A stretch of 64,000 nucleotides of DNA from Laburnicola sp. R22_1 (GCA_014281115.1 JACONQ010000014.1:2418001-2482000), one strand, 5' to 3'. Positions 1 through 12,732 are shown, numbered from the stretch's first letter. A program made the numbers and translations. Notes: a model not told the origin generated them from the letters alone.

Positions 1-206
1 AAAAGAGACAAATCACGCACCCACACCACTCGCTCGTTCGAAAAATAGAAAATCAGAGAAAAAAAAAACCACACATCTAATAAATGGTGTCACCCAACAC
101 CAATCTCTAATCCATACACATACCCATCTCACTCCAAAAAAAAAGATCGTACAATACACGCTTTTCCCTCCCTGCCCCACACACCTACAACTACCCCACT
201 ACCTCC

Positions 207-3200
207 CTACCTCCCCGCCCTACTCGCCCTCCTCTGCACCAAAACCGGCGTCGCCCCCGCCCCCAAACCCGGACTCCCCCCACCCCCACCCACCGGCGGC
301 CCCATAAGCCTCACCCTCTCGACCCCCAACTTCGCCTCAAAAATGCGCATCACCAACCCCTGCACCGCCCTCTGAATATCGCTCGCCATCTCCGTCCCGA
401 GCAGCCCCACAACCAACGGCGCAAAAACATCCATATGCTTTTCAAACTCCCCCGCCGGGAACCCGCAATACCCGTCCAGCACATTGACCACGACGGGCCG
501 CCACGTGACAATGTTGCGCTGCTGGGTTTCGTCGTCGAGCTCAATGTACGACGCGACGATGTCCTCGCAGAGCGGGATGAGGGCGGCTTCCGTGTCGGCG
601 CGCGACGCCGCGCGGTCCGTCGACGTGTCGTGGTACATGCGGAAGAGGATGCTCACGTAGACCGAGGCGGAGCCGGATTCTTGCTTGAGGAGGTTGGGCG
701 GCTGCTTCATGAAGCCTTCGCGGAAGAGCCGGGTGCGGAGGTCGCGGTCTGCGTTGAAGCGTTTGGCGAAGTGGTATGACTTTTTCAAGACGGCCATGAG
801 GCGGAGCAGCTCGCCTGAGGGTATCTTGTCGTAGACTGCGTCGTTCGTAAAGAGCTCTTGCACCGTCTCGATCATGAGGAGTTGGAGAACGCATTTCGTG
901 ATGATCTGGTTGAAGTAGCGCCGGCGAGCAGCGGTGACGACAACGGGCGCTTGTTGGAGGTCTTGATTTTCAGGACGATAGTCCTCGAGCTCCTGCGTCT
1001 GGCGCTTGGGTAGCGGGGATGGTGCACGTTGCTCGGTGGTAAGAGTACTCGAGGAGTCAGACGTTATGACGGATGGGCGGCGTGGGTTGTTGAGCCCGTT
1101 AATTCCAAGCGCGTTATCGGCAGACGCGTCCTCTTCGCTTGGAGTCTGCAATGAGAGTTCCTTTGGAGAGCTACCTGCCTTTCCGCCCGGGGTTCCATTG
1201 GAGCCATTGGGAGTTTGGCTTGCAGAGGAGGGGCCTATCGTGGCGGCCGACATCAACGCCGTTGCCTCAGTTCGTACAAAGAGGTCAACAAACGCCCTAA
1301 CAATCTGGTTCCAGTGTTTGGGCGTGAACTTTTGCACATTTTGCAAGATTAGTTGCTGAAGACAGTTGCTACCAATTCGAGCGAGGGTGTCGTTTTCCTG
1401 GCAAATGCAGAGCGCCAAGAGATCAAGGAAGCGGTCGAGCATATATTCCAGGGATTCGAAAAAGTGCGTGAACAGCCTAACCATGTTCCGAAGAGCTTGG
1501 ATCATGGTCGTTGAGAGCCAAACCGACAGTTCTTCGTGGTTAAGGACCTTCGACATCTCGGACTTGGACTTCAACACCATGAAAATGGGATAAAGGAGTT
1601 GCCGCCAGAGCATGTCCCAAAAGCTTTGCGGGAAATCCCCTCCGTACGTGATCAGGGTTTCGAAGAGGTAACTCAGAGCTCTTGATCGTACTTCTAGATC
1701 CTCACCAGTCATTAGGACGTCGTGGAACGCGAAAAGCACAGGGAACCAGAACTGCTCTTCCTGGGTCTGCCGGCTTGGTTGTTTTGGTATTGACGAGGCT
1801 TTGTCGGTATCCTTCACAAACCCGGCTCGAGCTGAGAGCGAACATTCAGGTGTGCGCAGCATCTTCGGCACTGACGCCTTTAGCAGTTCGATAGCCTGCA
1901 AAGACTTCTTTTGAAACTTGTAATTCTTGGAAAAGTCGGTTAGACACACGATTAAATCTGCGAATGCGCCTTGTGATATCACAACACCAAAGCGGGTGTT
2001 GTAAACCTGGGTCACATTTTCGAATGCAAGGTTGACGATGCCCTCTGTTTTTTGTTAGCTGATATGCGAGAACACAAGGAGACAACCTACCATAAGGCTC
2101 CCGCGCAGCCACAGTGAAGACACCGAACATGGTTTTCCATCCGGAGCGAATGTTCTCCCCTCGCGCTTGAATCATTTGTATGAGGCAACGCAGCACCATG
2201 TCCTTGACGGACACAACGCTAGTGTTATTGATGATATGCTCAAAGGGTTTCAGGAAATCTTTCTGGAATTTGAAACCAGGAAGCTCCTCGATCTCCATAA
2301 ACTTCATGGACAACTGCCGTAAAGAATTTAGGGCAAAGTAAACAACGTTGGTATTGGTGTGACAACCAACGTCGTTGAAATGTGCGCCCAAGACTTGCCA
2401 TATGTTCGTCCATTCGAATCGAACACGCGTCATATTGTAGCCGCTGATCTCAACCAGTTTCTGCAAGCTGTACGTACGGGGTGACTCGCTTTGGCCGGAG
2501 GATTGAATTTCTTGCCAACTCACTTGCGTCAGCGCGGTGACAAAGTGAACGATTGCCTCTCCAGATAGGTTGGCAGTGCTGGTGAAGATCCGGTCAACGC
2601 CCCTCACAATATCTGTGGATCGGCTCTCTTCGGCAACATCAGCCTGGAAAGACATGCTGTTAGTGTGGGGAACCTGTCGTCGTCTGTTGTTGGGCACGCT
2701 CAAGGATTTTCGACTCTGTGTTCCGCCTTGGGTCTTCAAAACGTCTGGTACAGAGCGCTCATCGATGCCAGCTGATATGAGCTGGAAGCGATCGAGCTGA
2801 GATACGCAGGTAAGGATCTCGCGCCATGACTCGCGCAACAGATTGCCCTCGGTGTGAGCAATCTCGATCAAGACTTTCAGTGCTTCCATATTCTTAGCTT
2901 TCATCTCGCTCAAATTGTAGAGGTTGGTGAAGCGCGCCAGGAAGCCAACAAAAGCTTGTCTTGCACTCTCGACATCGAATATGCAGGAGATGCGAATAGC
3001 GAGCTTGATGCCTTCAATACACAAACGCACGATTTCAATGTTGTAATCCTGGGCCTGACCAGAGAGCGCGGTAAGGAAGGGCATCCATGTGACCTCGAAC
3101 ATGGGTCCCACGTGCTTGGAAGAAGTTGCGGGAATGAATTTCGAGACCGGCAAGGTCCGGGTTATCCGTCTTTGAGCGCGTAGAAGCTGTTTGTACAATT

Positions 3201-6144
3201 GCTCGGTCTTGTTAGCCATCGCCTCGGACGCCTGCACATAGAGCTCTCTCTGCAGGTCCTTTCCACCGCCGATTAAGGCTTGACCCACAGCAGCCAATGC
3301 CCCTGTCGACTGAGGCTGTACAAGGCCCTTGTCCGCTGCCGCTGCCTGCTCAGTATCTAGAACAATCTCTTTGTGCGCAATCTCTTCGAAGATGCCTCGA
3401 AGGTAGTCTTCCGGCAGATCAGCGTTATCATTGATGCCACGGTTATTCCTGATGAACTCCTCCGGAGTCATGCGAGGGCCCTTCATCTTTTTACTGTGCT
3501 GGTCTACGTTCAGCATAATGACTGCGTAGGCCAGCACGTATGCAGTATCGGCATTGGCATAAGCATTTGGGTTCCCTGTGATATATCGCTGCGCAAATTT
3601 GAGCATGAAACGATCAATTTTTTGGCCTTCGCCAGGGAGTCGGAAACATTGAAGAAATCGCCGCAGGGCATCCGTAAAGCGCGTCTTCGCAAAGTCCAGC
3701 TGATCTACAAAAGCGTGCATAATTGCGATATTCTCCGGGGCGCCTTCGCCAAGGAACTCGCCGAGTGCTGCCTTGTCTAGGGCATCGCTTTCTTGGTGGA
3801 AAAAGCGGGCAATGTCCTCAGGGGAATCTGACGCAATGTGTCCTTCGCTGATCAAAGTCTTCAAGCCACGCTTCGGCTTGAAGTTGAATTGGCGCACAGC
3901 ATTAGTCAAAGCTGTTTTCTTCTGCTTTGCATTTTCCAATTCGCTGTAGTCGTCTTCGACGAGCGGCGTCGCCGTCCCAGAATCCCCTCCAATGTTAGGA
4001 GATTCAGAGATGGTTCTGTTATCGGTCGATGCCCTGAGGTTGTCAACTGAACCTCTCGAGTCAACATTGGAATTCCTTGCAGCACTGGCAACGGACTGTT
4101 CGGACCAGTTCACCAGCGACCGCAAAATTTCCACTAGACCTTCTAACGACTCTTGCTTCAAGGCGTATTCTGGGGGATAGGCTTGATCGCTCTCATGGGG
4201 GGTGTTCATGGAAGCGGTGGATAAAGAGGGTGGCAATGTCCCTCTGGTCTGCCAATCCGAGCTCTTTGAATGCTTCTCACGCTGATCTTGATACGCCTGC
4301 TGCTGCATAGGCGTGACTGTGACCGGTATGCTCGAGATCTTCGAAAGATGCTCAACAACACGCTGGTACATGTTATCGAGCGCTGTGCGGTCGCAGTCAT
4401 AGTTGAGGTACATTTCAACTAAAGCGCGAGGGTCGGCTGCTAATCGCCGGAAGACGGTCAATATATATTGTTTTTGAAATGCTGGCGCAGTGCGCTTGTC
4501 CAAAATGGTCAGGTAGATCTCCTTCAAGAAGACCTCGACTTCCTTTTTCAACATGACTCGTAAATATTTGAGCATGTGCCAGAAAATCTCGCAAGCCACC
4601 TCGAAGACCTTGTTGACCGAGCTGGCACCATTCCGACTCAGGCTCAAGCAAAGGTATTGCTTGATGGCTTGTACAAAAGTGGTGGGCTCGTCGCCACTGC
4701 CGCTCCTAATCGTTGCATATGGCGATACAAAGACGGCGATATTATTGTGAAGAATAGTATGGATGATGTGAAGAGAGAGAAGCTTGGACCGCATGCCTTG
4801 CGATCTTACGTCCAGGGCATGATCGACAGCCAGAGTCTTGGTACTGAGTCTACACATGGCCCTGAAGATAAGATAAGCATCTTTGACGAAGATTTCGTCC
4901 TCTTCCTCCTCGTCCGAGCCTTCATGTTCCCGTGGATGTGGTGAAGCCTCGTGTCCAGAGACGTGCCTTGAACCCGGCTTGCCCTTTATTCGTGTAACGA
5001 GGGTCGGCGCGTTGTCTCGTATTCGGTCATCGTTGAAGCTCATATTATTTTCAAAGCTCTGCAAGGTGATCTTAGGGCCGGTATGCTTGTCGACGGGTTT
5101 GTCGCTGGGCTCGCCGGACTCCGGATCGAACTGCTCTTCCTCTGCCTCTTCCGCGCCGCCCTCTGCGCCATTCCTAGACTGAACGTCGCCATCTGTCTCT
5201 TCGGGCACATTTTCTTCCAGGTTGTCCTTTTCATTCAGCGAAACTCGAGATAGGTTAATCCTAGCTTCTTTCAATGCCAGCCTCGACTTTACTCTTTCAA
5301 AGACTGTTCCCACCATCTGAGTCAAGGCCCCTTGTGCGACTTGCTGATTCGGGCTCGACTTGGAAAGCAGGAAGATATTGTACGTCAACCGAACAGCCTT
5401 CAGCAGTCCGGCACCATGTACCACAATCTTGTCGTTGAGGATAGCGGCTAGCAAGGACTTTACGATCTGGAGCTGCACGTCGGGCGGCGTGGCCTCGCCC
5501 TGGAAGCAGTCGCATATTGTGTCTATGGCCCGCTCGATGAGGGGCGGGGCCTCGGTGTCGCCCTGCGGCTCGGAAGGCACGGAGAAGTATGAGTAGCTGA
5601 TCAGCTTGCCTATGCAGTCCAGAGCGATGATGGACACGGGCACGGAAGGAGCCTCGGAGGCTAGCTGGAGCGGCTCGAAGAGAATCTCGGGGTTTATGCG
5701 CGCCGGGTCGCCCTCCTGCTTGATAGCGGCCAGCGCCGTCCCCAAAGCATCTCCCAGCTTCTTGTTCCTCTTCGCATCCTTGGACGCCGCTATGCTCTCC
5801 AAGGCTGTGGTGACAAAGACCAGCGAGCTCCGTGTCGAGGGCCGCGTGGCCGTGGTGGCGGCGGTGGACTGCGAATCGGTGCGTGGACGGGCGTCGGGGT
5901 GGCTGCGCTGCTCGAAGAAGTCGGCCGTCTGCGGCGTGCCTGGCTCGTCTGGCACATTGAGCGTAGGCGTAGGCGTCGCCGGCGCAGGTGCGGACATGTC
6001 TGGCGGGTCTTGCGGTGCGTGGTCGTCGGCGCTCTCTTCCTCGGTCGTATGCGTGTCCTCGTCCCTCGCCTCCTCCTGCGCGGCAACAGGCTCCGGTGGC
6101 AGCTGCCCGTTGGGGGGCTTCTCGTCTGGCTCGGTGTCGGCCAT
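207..6144 (-). CDS. SEC7: Sec7-family Arf guanine-nucleotide exchange factor (BIG/Sec7p type)
   Basis: Catalyses GDP-GTP exchange on Arf GTPases at the trans-Golgi for coat recruitment. The model has two exons joined over a 46-bp GT-AG intron (2045-2090), giving E-P-Y-E-G-I-V across the junction and 1963 codons plus stop, close to the length of yeast Sec7p. The N-terminal ~100 residues are Pro/Thr/acidic and low complexity. DCB and HUS-like helical regions follow (for example the stretch around residue 425, IFRAMCRLSTKT). The catalytic Sec7 domain spans about residues 745-930 and carries FRLPGEGQKIDR near residue 835, whose Glu is the catalytic 'glutamic finger'. C-terminal HDS-type helical repeats fill the rest. 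A Ser/Thr/Pro-rich linker lies near residue 1660. The start at 6144 is the first ATG and is divergent from LAT1. Domain order is seen; Golgi role is family knowledge. Confidence 0.95.
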
Positions 6145-6727
6145 TATTGTGAAGTGTGCGTGTTCGATGCGCCGACTTTTAGTCCTGGGTTGCTCCTTCT
6201 TTCACTTTCTGGCGGGGCCTGCCCCAGCTGCCATGCGTGGCTCAGCGGAGCTCACGAAGACGGCAGCGACGTAGCGATCACAGAGTCGCGCCTGCCCCAG
6301 ATGCAAGTCGTCGTATACCGGTACAAGGCGGAACAAGTCCTTCCAACACGGCGCTGAACGTTTACGTGCGAAGTGACAAAGTGTCTTCCCAAGGTTTGGC
6401 ATCAGCCTCCTGACGCGGCCACCATCCCTGCGCCCGCAGCTCCGAGCTGTGGCGTCTGTGGCTGAGAACGCGCGCTCACTCACTCACTCTGTCGGGGAGT
6501 CGGGGACTAATGGCCTTGGCCGCCGCTCCGGCCCCAACAGCTCAACACGTTGATTCTGCTGGAAGCAGCGACCTCTCCCATCACCAGCACATCTGCACCC
6601 CTTCACTCGAGCGCGAGCTCAGCAGATCCACCTCTCCGCCGCCCCTCTGCTGCCCCGTCGTGCTGCCTGTCGTCGTTCCTTGCCCGCTCCGGGAAATTTT
6701 CAGCGGCCCCATCGGCATCCCGTCACA
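6145..6727. promoter_or_regulatory. Divergent intergenic region between SEC7 and LAT1
   Basis: The 583 bp separate two start codons that point away from each other, so both promoters and 5' UTRs must lie here. The SEC7-proximal half is GC-rich, and a CT-rich tract (about 6600-6660) precedes the LAT1 ATG, as is common at fungal transcription starts. No clear TATA box was seen. Overlapping short ORFs here look like noise. Confidence 0.6.
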
Positions 6728-8473
6728 ATGCCAGCTACCACGACTCTTCTGTCCCGGGTTGGAAGCCAATTGAGCTCGAGAGGGTCGATTGCCCTGCGAG
6801 GAAGCCTGAAAGCCTCCAGCTGCTCCGCTTTCGCTGCGTAGGTTCATCCGCGCGTGCAATAATACCCGCAACGAAGCTTTGCTGACCCCATCGGGTAGTC
6901 GACGAACACCAGCCCTCGCCGCCCTCGCCAGATACTATGCCTCAAAATGTGAGCATCCACGTCGCTAGAAAACCCGAAGCCGAAGACAAATGCAAATGCT
7001 GATGGACTCTATCTATAGCCTTTCCCTCGCATACAGTGGTCAGCATGCCGGCCCTGTCCCCGACCATGACCGCCGGAAACATTGGCACGTGGCAGAAGAA
7101 GGTCGGCGACACGATAGCGCCGGGAGATGTACTGGTCGAGATCGAGACCGACAAGGCCCAGATGGACTTTGAGTTCCAGGAGGAGGGTGTCATCGCCAAG
7201 ATTCTCAAGGACTCTGGTGAGAAGGATGTAGCCGTCGGCAGCGTGAGTGCCCTTTTCGATTTGGCCCATGTTGTCGGGATAGTAGAAGCCGCTGTTCTAT
7301 CACACTTTGGACAGACCCTCTGTGAACTCAACCAGAGCTGACTTTGAGCAGCCGATAGCCGTCATGGTCGAAGAGGGCGAGGATGTCTCCGCTTTCGAGT
7401 CCTTTTCAATCGAGGATGCTGGAGGCGACAAGACTCCTGCCGCTCCATCAAAGGAAGGTGAGGCTTCCGAAGCCAGTGAGCCCCCCAAATCAGGATCCGA
7501 CACCGCTCCGCCCGCAAAGGAAGAACCAGCCCCCCAAGCCATCGAATCCGAATCCACTGGCAAGCGCCTAGAGCTCGCGCTCGATCGCCAACCTGCCGTA
7601 TCGCCGTCCGTCAAGAAGATAGCGCTCGAGAAAGGGGTGCCGCTCTCGGCTATCAAGGGATCTGGCCCCGGTGGAAAGATCACGAAGCAGGATGTGGAGA
7701 AGTACCAGCCCACCGGCGGAGCTCCCGCAGCTGCCGGTGCCACCGTTGGCGCACCTACTTACGAGGACACCCCCGCCACCAGCATGCGCAAGGTCATCGC
7801 CTCTCGTCTCACTCAGAGCATGCAGCAGAACCCCCACTACTTCGTCGCTTCCAACATCTCCGTTTCCAAGCTGCTCAAGCTCCGGGAAGCTCTCAACGCT
7901 TCGGCCAAGGGCGAGTACAAGCTCTCCCTCAACGACTTCCTCGTCAAGGCTCTCGCCGTCGCCGCACGCAAGGTTCCCGCTGCCAACTCGTCATGGCGCG
8001 AGGAGGCAGGACAGGTCATCATCCGTCAGCACAACGTCGTCGACGTGTCAGTCGCCGTCGCCACTCCTGTTGGCCTGATGACGCCCATCGTCAAGAACGT
8101 GAACGGTCTCGGCCTCCAGGCCGTCTCGTCACAAATCAAGGATCTCGGCAAGCGCGCGCGTGACGGCAAGCTCAAGCCCGAGGAGTACCAGGGCGGAACC
8201 ATTACCATCTCCAACATGGGCATGAATGCTGCCGTTGAGCGCTTCACGGCCGTCATCAACCCCCCGCAGGCCTGCATCGTCGCCATCGGCACAACACAGA
8301 AGGTGGCGGTACCGGGCGAGCTCTCCGAGGACGGCACGGCGAGCGTGGAGTGGGATGACCAGATTGTGATTACGGGAAGCTTTGACCACAAGGTCGTGGA
8401 TGGCGCTGTGGGTGGCGAGTTTATGCGCGAGCTCAAGAAGGCGATTGAGAATCCGCTGGAGCTTATGCTATAG
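6728..8473 (+). CDS. LAT1: Dihydrolipoyllysine acetyltransferase, E2 of pyruvate dehydrogenase complex
   Basis: Transfers the acetyl group from the lipoyl arm to CoA in the mitochondrial matrix. Four exons (6728-6837, 6899-6948, 7019-7242, 7352-8473) give 501 residues and every junction keeps the family sequence. The N-terminus is Ser/Arg-rich and lacks acids, like a mitochondrial presequence ending near RYYAS. The lipoyl domain is about residues 58-132, with the lipoylated Lys in [10 protein letters not shown]. An acidic, Pro/Ala linker follows. The peripheral-subunit-binding domain is about 204-244 ([14 protein letters not shown]). The catalytic core runs from about 264 to the end, with the active-site His and Asp in DHKVVDGA near 471. 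The first two short exons are needed to build the presequence, so the ATG at 7036 inside the lipoyl domain is not the start. Confidence 0.95.
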
Positions 8474-9257
8474 TTTGATTGTAATGTGTGGTTGTGGAAG
8501 GCATATAGATGTGGATGCAGTGATGTGGGTGTGTAAGCTTTTTACTAGGGCGAGGGATATCGGGCTTGGTTGGTGTCGAGGTCGCTGATCTTGTACAATG
8601 AATGAGGGTTCTGACTTTGATTCTTGTTGTTTTACTTTTTTTTTCTGCATAGGATTTGTGTTACAAGATCGAGATAAGATAGGGAGTGTAATTGAGATTG
8701 GTTGGTGGTAGAGGTTGAAGTGGTTTGTGTATTGCTGTGTGATGTGTAAGGTGAGTTTGGCTTCTCTAACGGTTGGGGTGTTGTTTGGTTAGTGTGTGTG
8801 TGGGGGGGGGGGATAGAATAGATAGTGATTTCATGCTTTGTGGGATCTATACAGGGCTAAGCTGCGTAGCGTAGATGGATAAGGTAAAGTAGGTTAGTTG
8901 GATTGCGTTTTAGGGTTATGTTGTCATGTAGGGTAGATGGATGGAGTGATGAAGTGATGTGGTTTAGGCTCTAGTATCTAGTGTAGCATGTAGTTGAGTG
9001 TTTTATAAGGGATGGGTTAGTCAAACGGAAAAGATAGGATTGTATTAGATTCGGTATAGCGGAGGGAGAAGATAGGGACTATGCAAACAGACAAGGTATG
9101 TGAATGAAACAAACGGTCAAGAGTGACGAGGAAATATTCACGTTTCCACTTCCCGCCTTTACGTTTGCACCTCCCTCCCGCCTTCACGTTTCATGCCTTC
9201 ACCTTGCCACCTCCCTCCCGCAATCGCCTTTCCACCACCTTACGGGCTACCCTGTGG
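8474..9257. other. Intergenic: LAT1 3' region and upstream of 9.3-kb locus
   Basis: Strongly G/T-rich on the plus strand with a G-run near 8810. It probably holds the LAT1 3' UTR at its left end. C/T-rich degenerate repeats occur around 9140-9235, just before a TATA box. No convincing gene was found. Confidence 0.5.
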
Positions 9258-9265
9258 TATATAAA
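9258..9265 (+). promoter_or_regulatory. TATA box
   Basis: TATATAAA lies 275 bp before the first downstream ATG (9533), with CAAACAACACACCAGC-type transcription-start-like and A/C-rich 5'-leader sequence between. It argues that the open frames starting at 9104 and 9123 are not translated from those points. Confidence 0.45.
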
Positions 9266-9532
9266 CCCCAGCCCCAGCCCCAGCAGCGGAGTGCTCAAAA
9301 CAACACACCAGCAGACAAGCACGCGCCCACGACCCACCTCTCAACCCACCATCCAAATCGTCCACCCATACCTCCAGTACGTCTCCTACACCCACCACAA
9401 CGCCCCATCACTAACGCACCTCAAACATCAACCTCCCACTTCAAAGGTACCTATACCCCGATCCTCCCCACCCACACCCACACCCCCCACTCACGCACTC
9501 GCCATCCCCAGCACCAGCCTACAACAAGCACA

Positions 9533-10036
9533 ATGGGCAACAAGCCCACCTGCCCCAGCGGCCGCATACCCCGCTGCTTCCTCTGGCGCTGCACCTGCGA
9601 GCCGACGCACATGTTCCCCTATCCCGGCAGCGCCAACGCCACGGACAACACCGCCAACACCACCGTCAAACACCAGTTCTATCGTCCCCAGGAACGCGAA
9701 CTCTCTCTTTGGAACCGGAAACACCTCCAAGTGCTCTTTCACCGCCAACAACGTCTATGCCGTCCTTGTGCTAGCCTTCCTCTGCGCCGCTGCATTGTGC
9801 GCTGCGTGGAGGGTTGTGCGCGCGAGGCGGGGACGTGGAGGGTATCGGGCGGTTCCGCAGGAGCCGCCGGAGCCGCAGGTGGCCAAGGTGAAGGAGGGCG
9901 ATGCACACGAGGGAGAGAAGATGGGCGCTTGAACGTGCGGGCGGTTGAGAATCACGTGCAGGGAGGGGCGTGGGAGAATGGATGGATGGATGGACATGCG
10001 GATGAATGCCCGAACACCCAAGGTAAGGCAGCTTAG
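9533..10036 (+). CDS. Uncertain small gene; membrane segment lies in another frame
   Basis: The ATG at 9533 is the first after the TATA box and has a good context (CACAATGGG). Its frame encodes about 167 residues with a Cys-rich beginning (PTCPSGRIPRCFLWRCTC), but the second half looks unlike a protein. The neighbouring frame (open 9123-9932, no in-frame ATG) is Ser/Thr/Pro-rich with N-glycosylation-like NTS sites. It then has a hydrophobic segment of about 18 residues (VYAVLVLAFLCAAALCAA) followed by Arg-rich residues, like a single-pass membrane protein. Either the real product starts at 9533 and changes frame through an unseen intron or indel, or only one frame is real. No family recognised. 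Confidence 0.25.
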   Translation: MGNKPTCPSGRIPRCFLWRCTCEPTHMFPYPGSANATDNTANTTVKHQFYRPQERELSLWNRKHLQVLFHRQQRLCRPCASLPLRRCIVRCVEGCAREAGTWRVSGGSAGAAGAAGGQGEGGRCTRGREDGRLNVRAVENHVQGGAWENGWMDGHADECPNTQGKAA

Positions 10037-10939
10037 TTAATAGTGACTCCCGAGTAGCTAGGCATAGCTTCTCACACAATACAACACAGATCTACACAAC
10101 CGCATTGAGAAACCAGAAAGTGTGTATGTATGTATGCTTGAATTCAACTCCATTTCCTATGCCATCCCATCCCATCACACACACACACATACTACAAGTA
10201 TATACGAGGACGTTCCGTCAACAACGCACACAAAAAAGGTACTGTACTACCCTTCCGCATGACACGACAAGGACGACAAGCAAAAAGGAAAAGTTCCAAC
10301 GCCCATCGTCACGTCTGTCCCATCCTCGCAGAGTATTACTCTCCCAACGCTCCGTTAAGAATGCACCGTATTGAGGGAACGGGATTCCTGCAGGGCCGAC
10401 GCCCTACATCGTTGGTTGTAGTCTTCTATGCTTTTTCATCCATCCTCGTGAGGACCGCAGACGGAGGAGAGAAAGAATAGCGTGCAACTTTGAAAAGAAA
10501 AGAGAGAGATAGGAAAGAGAATAGAATAGAATAGAGACAAATATAAGAGAGAGAGAGAGAGAGAGAGAAAAACTACCATGGTATCATTGAAGCAAGCTTT
10601 TCCACCCACAAGGTGCAAACTTACCCTGTCCATTACACGTCCTTTGCACCAAAATATCCAACTCGCCTCTGTCAAACTTACCATCCCACATATCAATACA
10701 AACATTTCAGCCGTGACCACATTACCCATTTGCCCGACACCGAGCCTGAGCCTGAGCCTTCATTCTTGAGAACGCCATCCAACGCCATTCCCAGAGATCC
10801 ATCCCATCTCAGATAATGAACAGTCAACGTCCATGGCGCCTCGCTAATCATATAAAAGATACAAAGGTGAAACAGCCCATGAGCTCATCAACCAGGATTG
10901 AGCTGTTGTCAGAATACTTTTTCTTCTTTTAAATTTGCC
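10037..10939. other. Intergenic with simple repeats
   Basis: Holds the 3' flank of the 9.5-kb locus and, at the right, the 3' UTR of the minus-strand PRPP synthetase. It includes a CA-rich tract near 10170-10187 and a GA run. Short ORFs are low-complexity and unsupported. Confidence 0.5.
10547..10568. repeat. (GA)n microsatellite
   Basis: Eleven GA units in a purine-rich stretch. Confidence 0.9.
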
Positions 10940-12732
10940 TCAGTCATAATGCATGAAGAGCTGCGAAATGCTCTCGCCATGGTGATTCCGACGTATCGCT
11001 TCGGCCAGCAAATTATCCACGCTAAGGACAACAAGCTTATCCCGAGCCTGTATTTGCTTATGCTCCGGGATTGGGAAGGCATTGGTGACGACGATCTTGG
11101 TGATGCACTCGCAAGCAATCAGTTCCTCGAGAGAATCACCACCGAAGAGACCGTGGGTAGCCATGCAGAACACCTTTGTAGCACCACCTCGCTTGACCAC
11201 GGTTTCTGCGGCAGCTATCCAGGACGCTGACTTGTCAATCATGTCGTCAACAATGAAGACGGGCCGGTCCTTCACGTTGCCGACCAGCGTAACCATAGTC
11301 TCCAGCTCCGGGTTGCGCAAGTCTTCCTCCTCGTCTTCCGACGAGGCAGCGGCATCGACCGTGCCGCCCAGAGCATGCGAATGCTCCGTGTTTGATGCTG
11401 TAGACATCAACGAGGACATCATATGGTTAGGAACATCTTCGTTCTCGACGTCTGACGGCGCGGGATTTCGCCAAGATGTATGTGATACGGCGGACATGGA
11501 AGGAGAAGTGTTATCATCTTCGACGATATGGCCTTGCACCAGGCGGCCGCGGATGACGTTTCTCGCACGCTATATGCGTTAGCACAGATCTTTTGTACTT
11601 GAAGAGATGCAAACCTCATCAGTGTATTCATCCGCATCTTCATCCCCGCTGTGCTCCGCGTCTTGCTCGTTCTCGTCCTTGCCATCTGAGCCGGCAATGC
11701 CCTCTTCCTCCTTGGTACTAACAATTGAGGCTGCTCGCATAGATTTCGACAGCGGACTCTGTAGCGATTCCGTTGGCCCGTTTGCGCGACGCTGGAGTGT
11801 GTTCGACGTCGCCCGTGAGCGTGCATTCGGCTTGCCCATGTCTGCCCGCGGGGTGGTCGATGGACTAGTGGCAGGAGGGATGATCTGCGTATCCGCATCC
11901 AAAGCCGCCTCGACCAAGCCTGGAGTCTCATAAGTGCCATCCAATCTCAGTTGCTCAAACATGGCGCTTTCGTTCCAATGCACCGAACTAGTCGCTCTCC
12001 GCCTGTCTGTGGTGACAATGCCGAAACTGAGCTTCAACGCATCCGCTAAAGATGTGACGCGCTTGGTGCCGCCTGGGTTCTTGCTAACAACCACGGCATC
12101 TCTCCAGTTCTGCACATTGACGCGGATCCAGCGGGCGAGGAGGGGCTCGGCGATCAGATTGTCAACGGGGCACCTGAAGAAGCCCTGCATTTGGGACGCG
12201 TGAAGGTCAATGGTAATGACGTGGGTCACACCAGCGATATTAAGGAGGTTAGCCACCATGCGTGCCGTGATGGCGCCGCGGTGCGATTTCTTCTTCGACT
12301 GACGCGCGTAGGGGAAGTACGGCATAACAGCTGCTTGATCAGCCATGTCTGATACCAGGCGGGACATCAAGTATACCTGTGATGGACTTGGAGGAGCCGC
12401 CTTTGCAGGCCGAGACCATAATCAACAGCTCCATGACCGCATCGTTGATCCTGCCTGGTCAGTCATTGGGTTGTGGCTGCTACAGCCCCGTCGACCTACT
12501 TTGGGCTCCCGCTCTGCACGATGAAGACATCCTTATCTCGCACCGAGGTGTCTGCACGCCATCAGCAGGCGAAAAAAGACTAGAGCTGAGCGGACGCACG
12601 GATTTGCACGGAGGTCTCGCCGTTGGCAAACTTGCTGAGCTGGGCAACACCCCGCCGCATGCCCAGGCGGTCGCATATGCCATCGACGAGCGTCGGGTGA
12701 GAGGAGCCGCTGAAGACAATTGCACCACGCAT
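10940..12732 (-). CDS. Ribose-phosphate pyrophosphokinase paralogue with large acidic insertion
   Basis: PRPP synthetase family, which makes PRPP from ribose-5-phosphate and ATP. Five exons (12732-12600, 12551-12500, 12450-12377, 12330-11615, 11569-10940) with introns of 45-49 bp give 534 residues, against about 320 for a standard enzyme. Seen in order: GAIVFSGSSHP start, FANGETSVQI, RDKDVFIVQSG, AVMPYFPYARQ, ITIDLHASQMQGFF and NPGGTKRVTSLAD. Then comes an insertion of roughly 215 residues (about 195-410), Ser-rich and acidic (EDEEED, DGKDENEQDAEHSGDEDADE). The C-terminal lobe starts at VTLVGNVKDR. The ribose-5-phosphate/PRPP loop reads VDDMIDKSASW, without the usual D-T-x-G-T. By analogy with yeast Prs1/Prs5, which carry non-homologous inserts, this may be a regulatory subunit of a hetero-oligomer; that is inference. 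I chose the ATG at 12732 because the family begins just before this strand; an upstream in-frame ATG exists at 12846. Confidence 0.9.

Noticed and set aside
5606..6274. 222-codon plus-strand frame over the SEC7 N-terminus
   Set aside because: Antisense shadow of the low-complexity SEC7 start; no domain or start context of its own.
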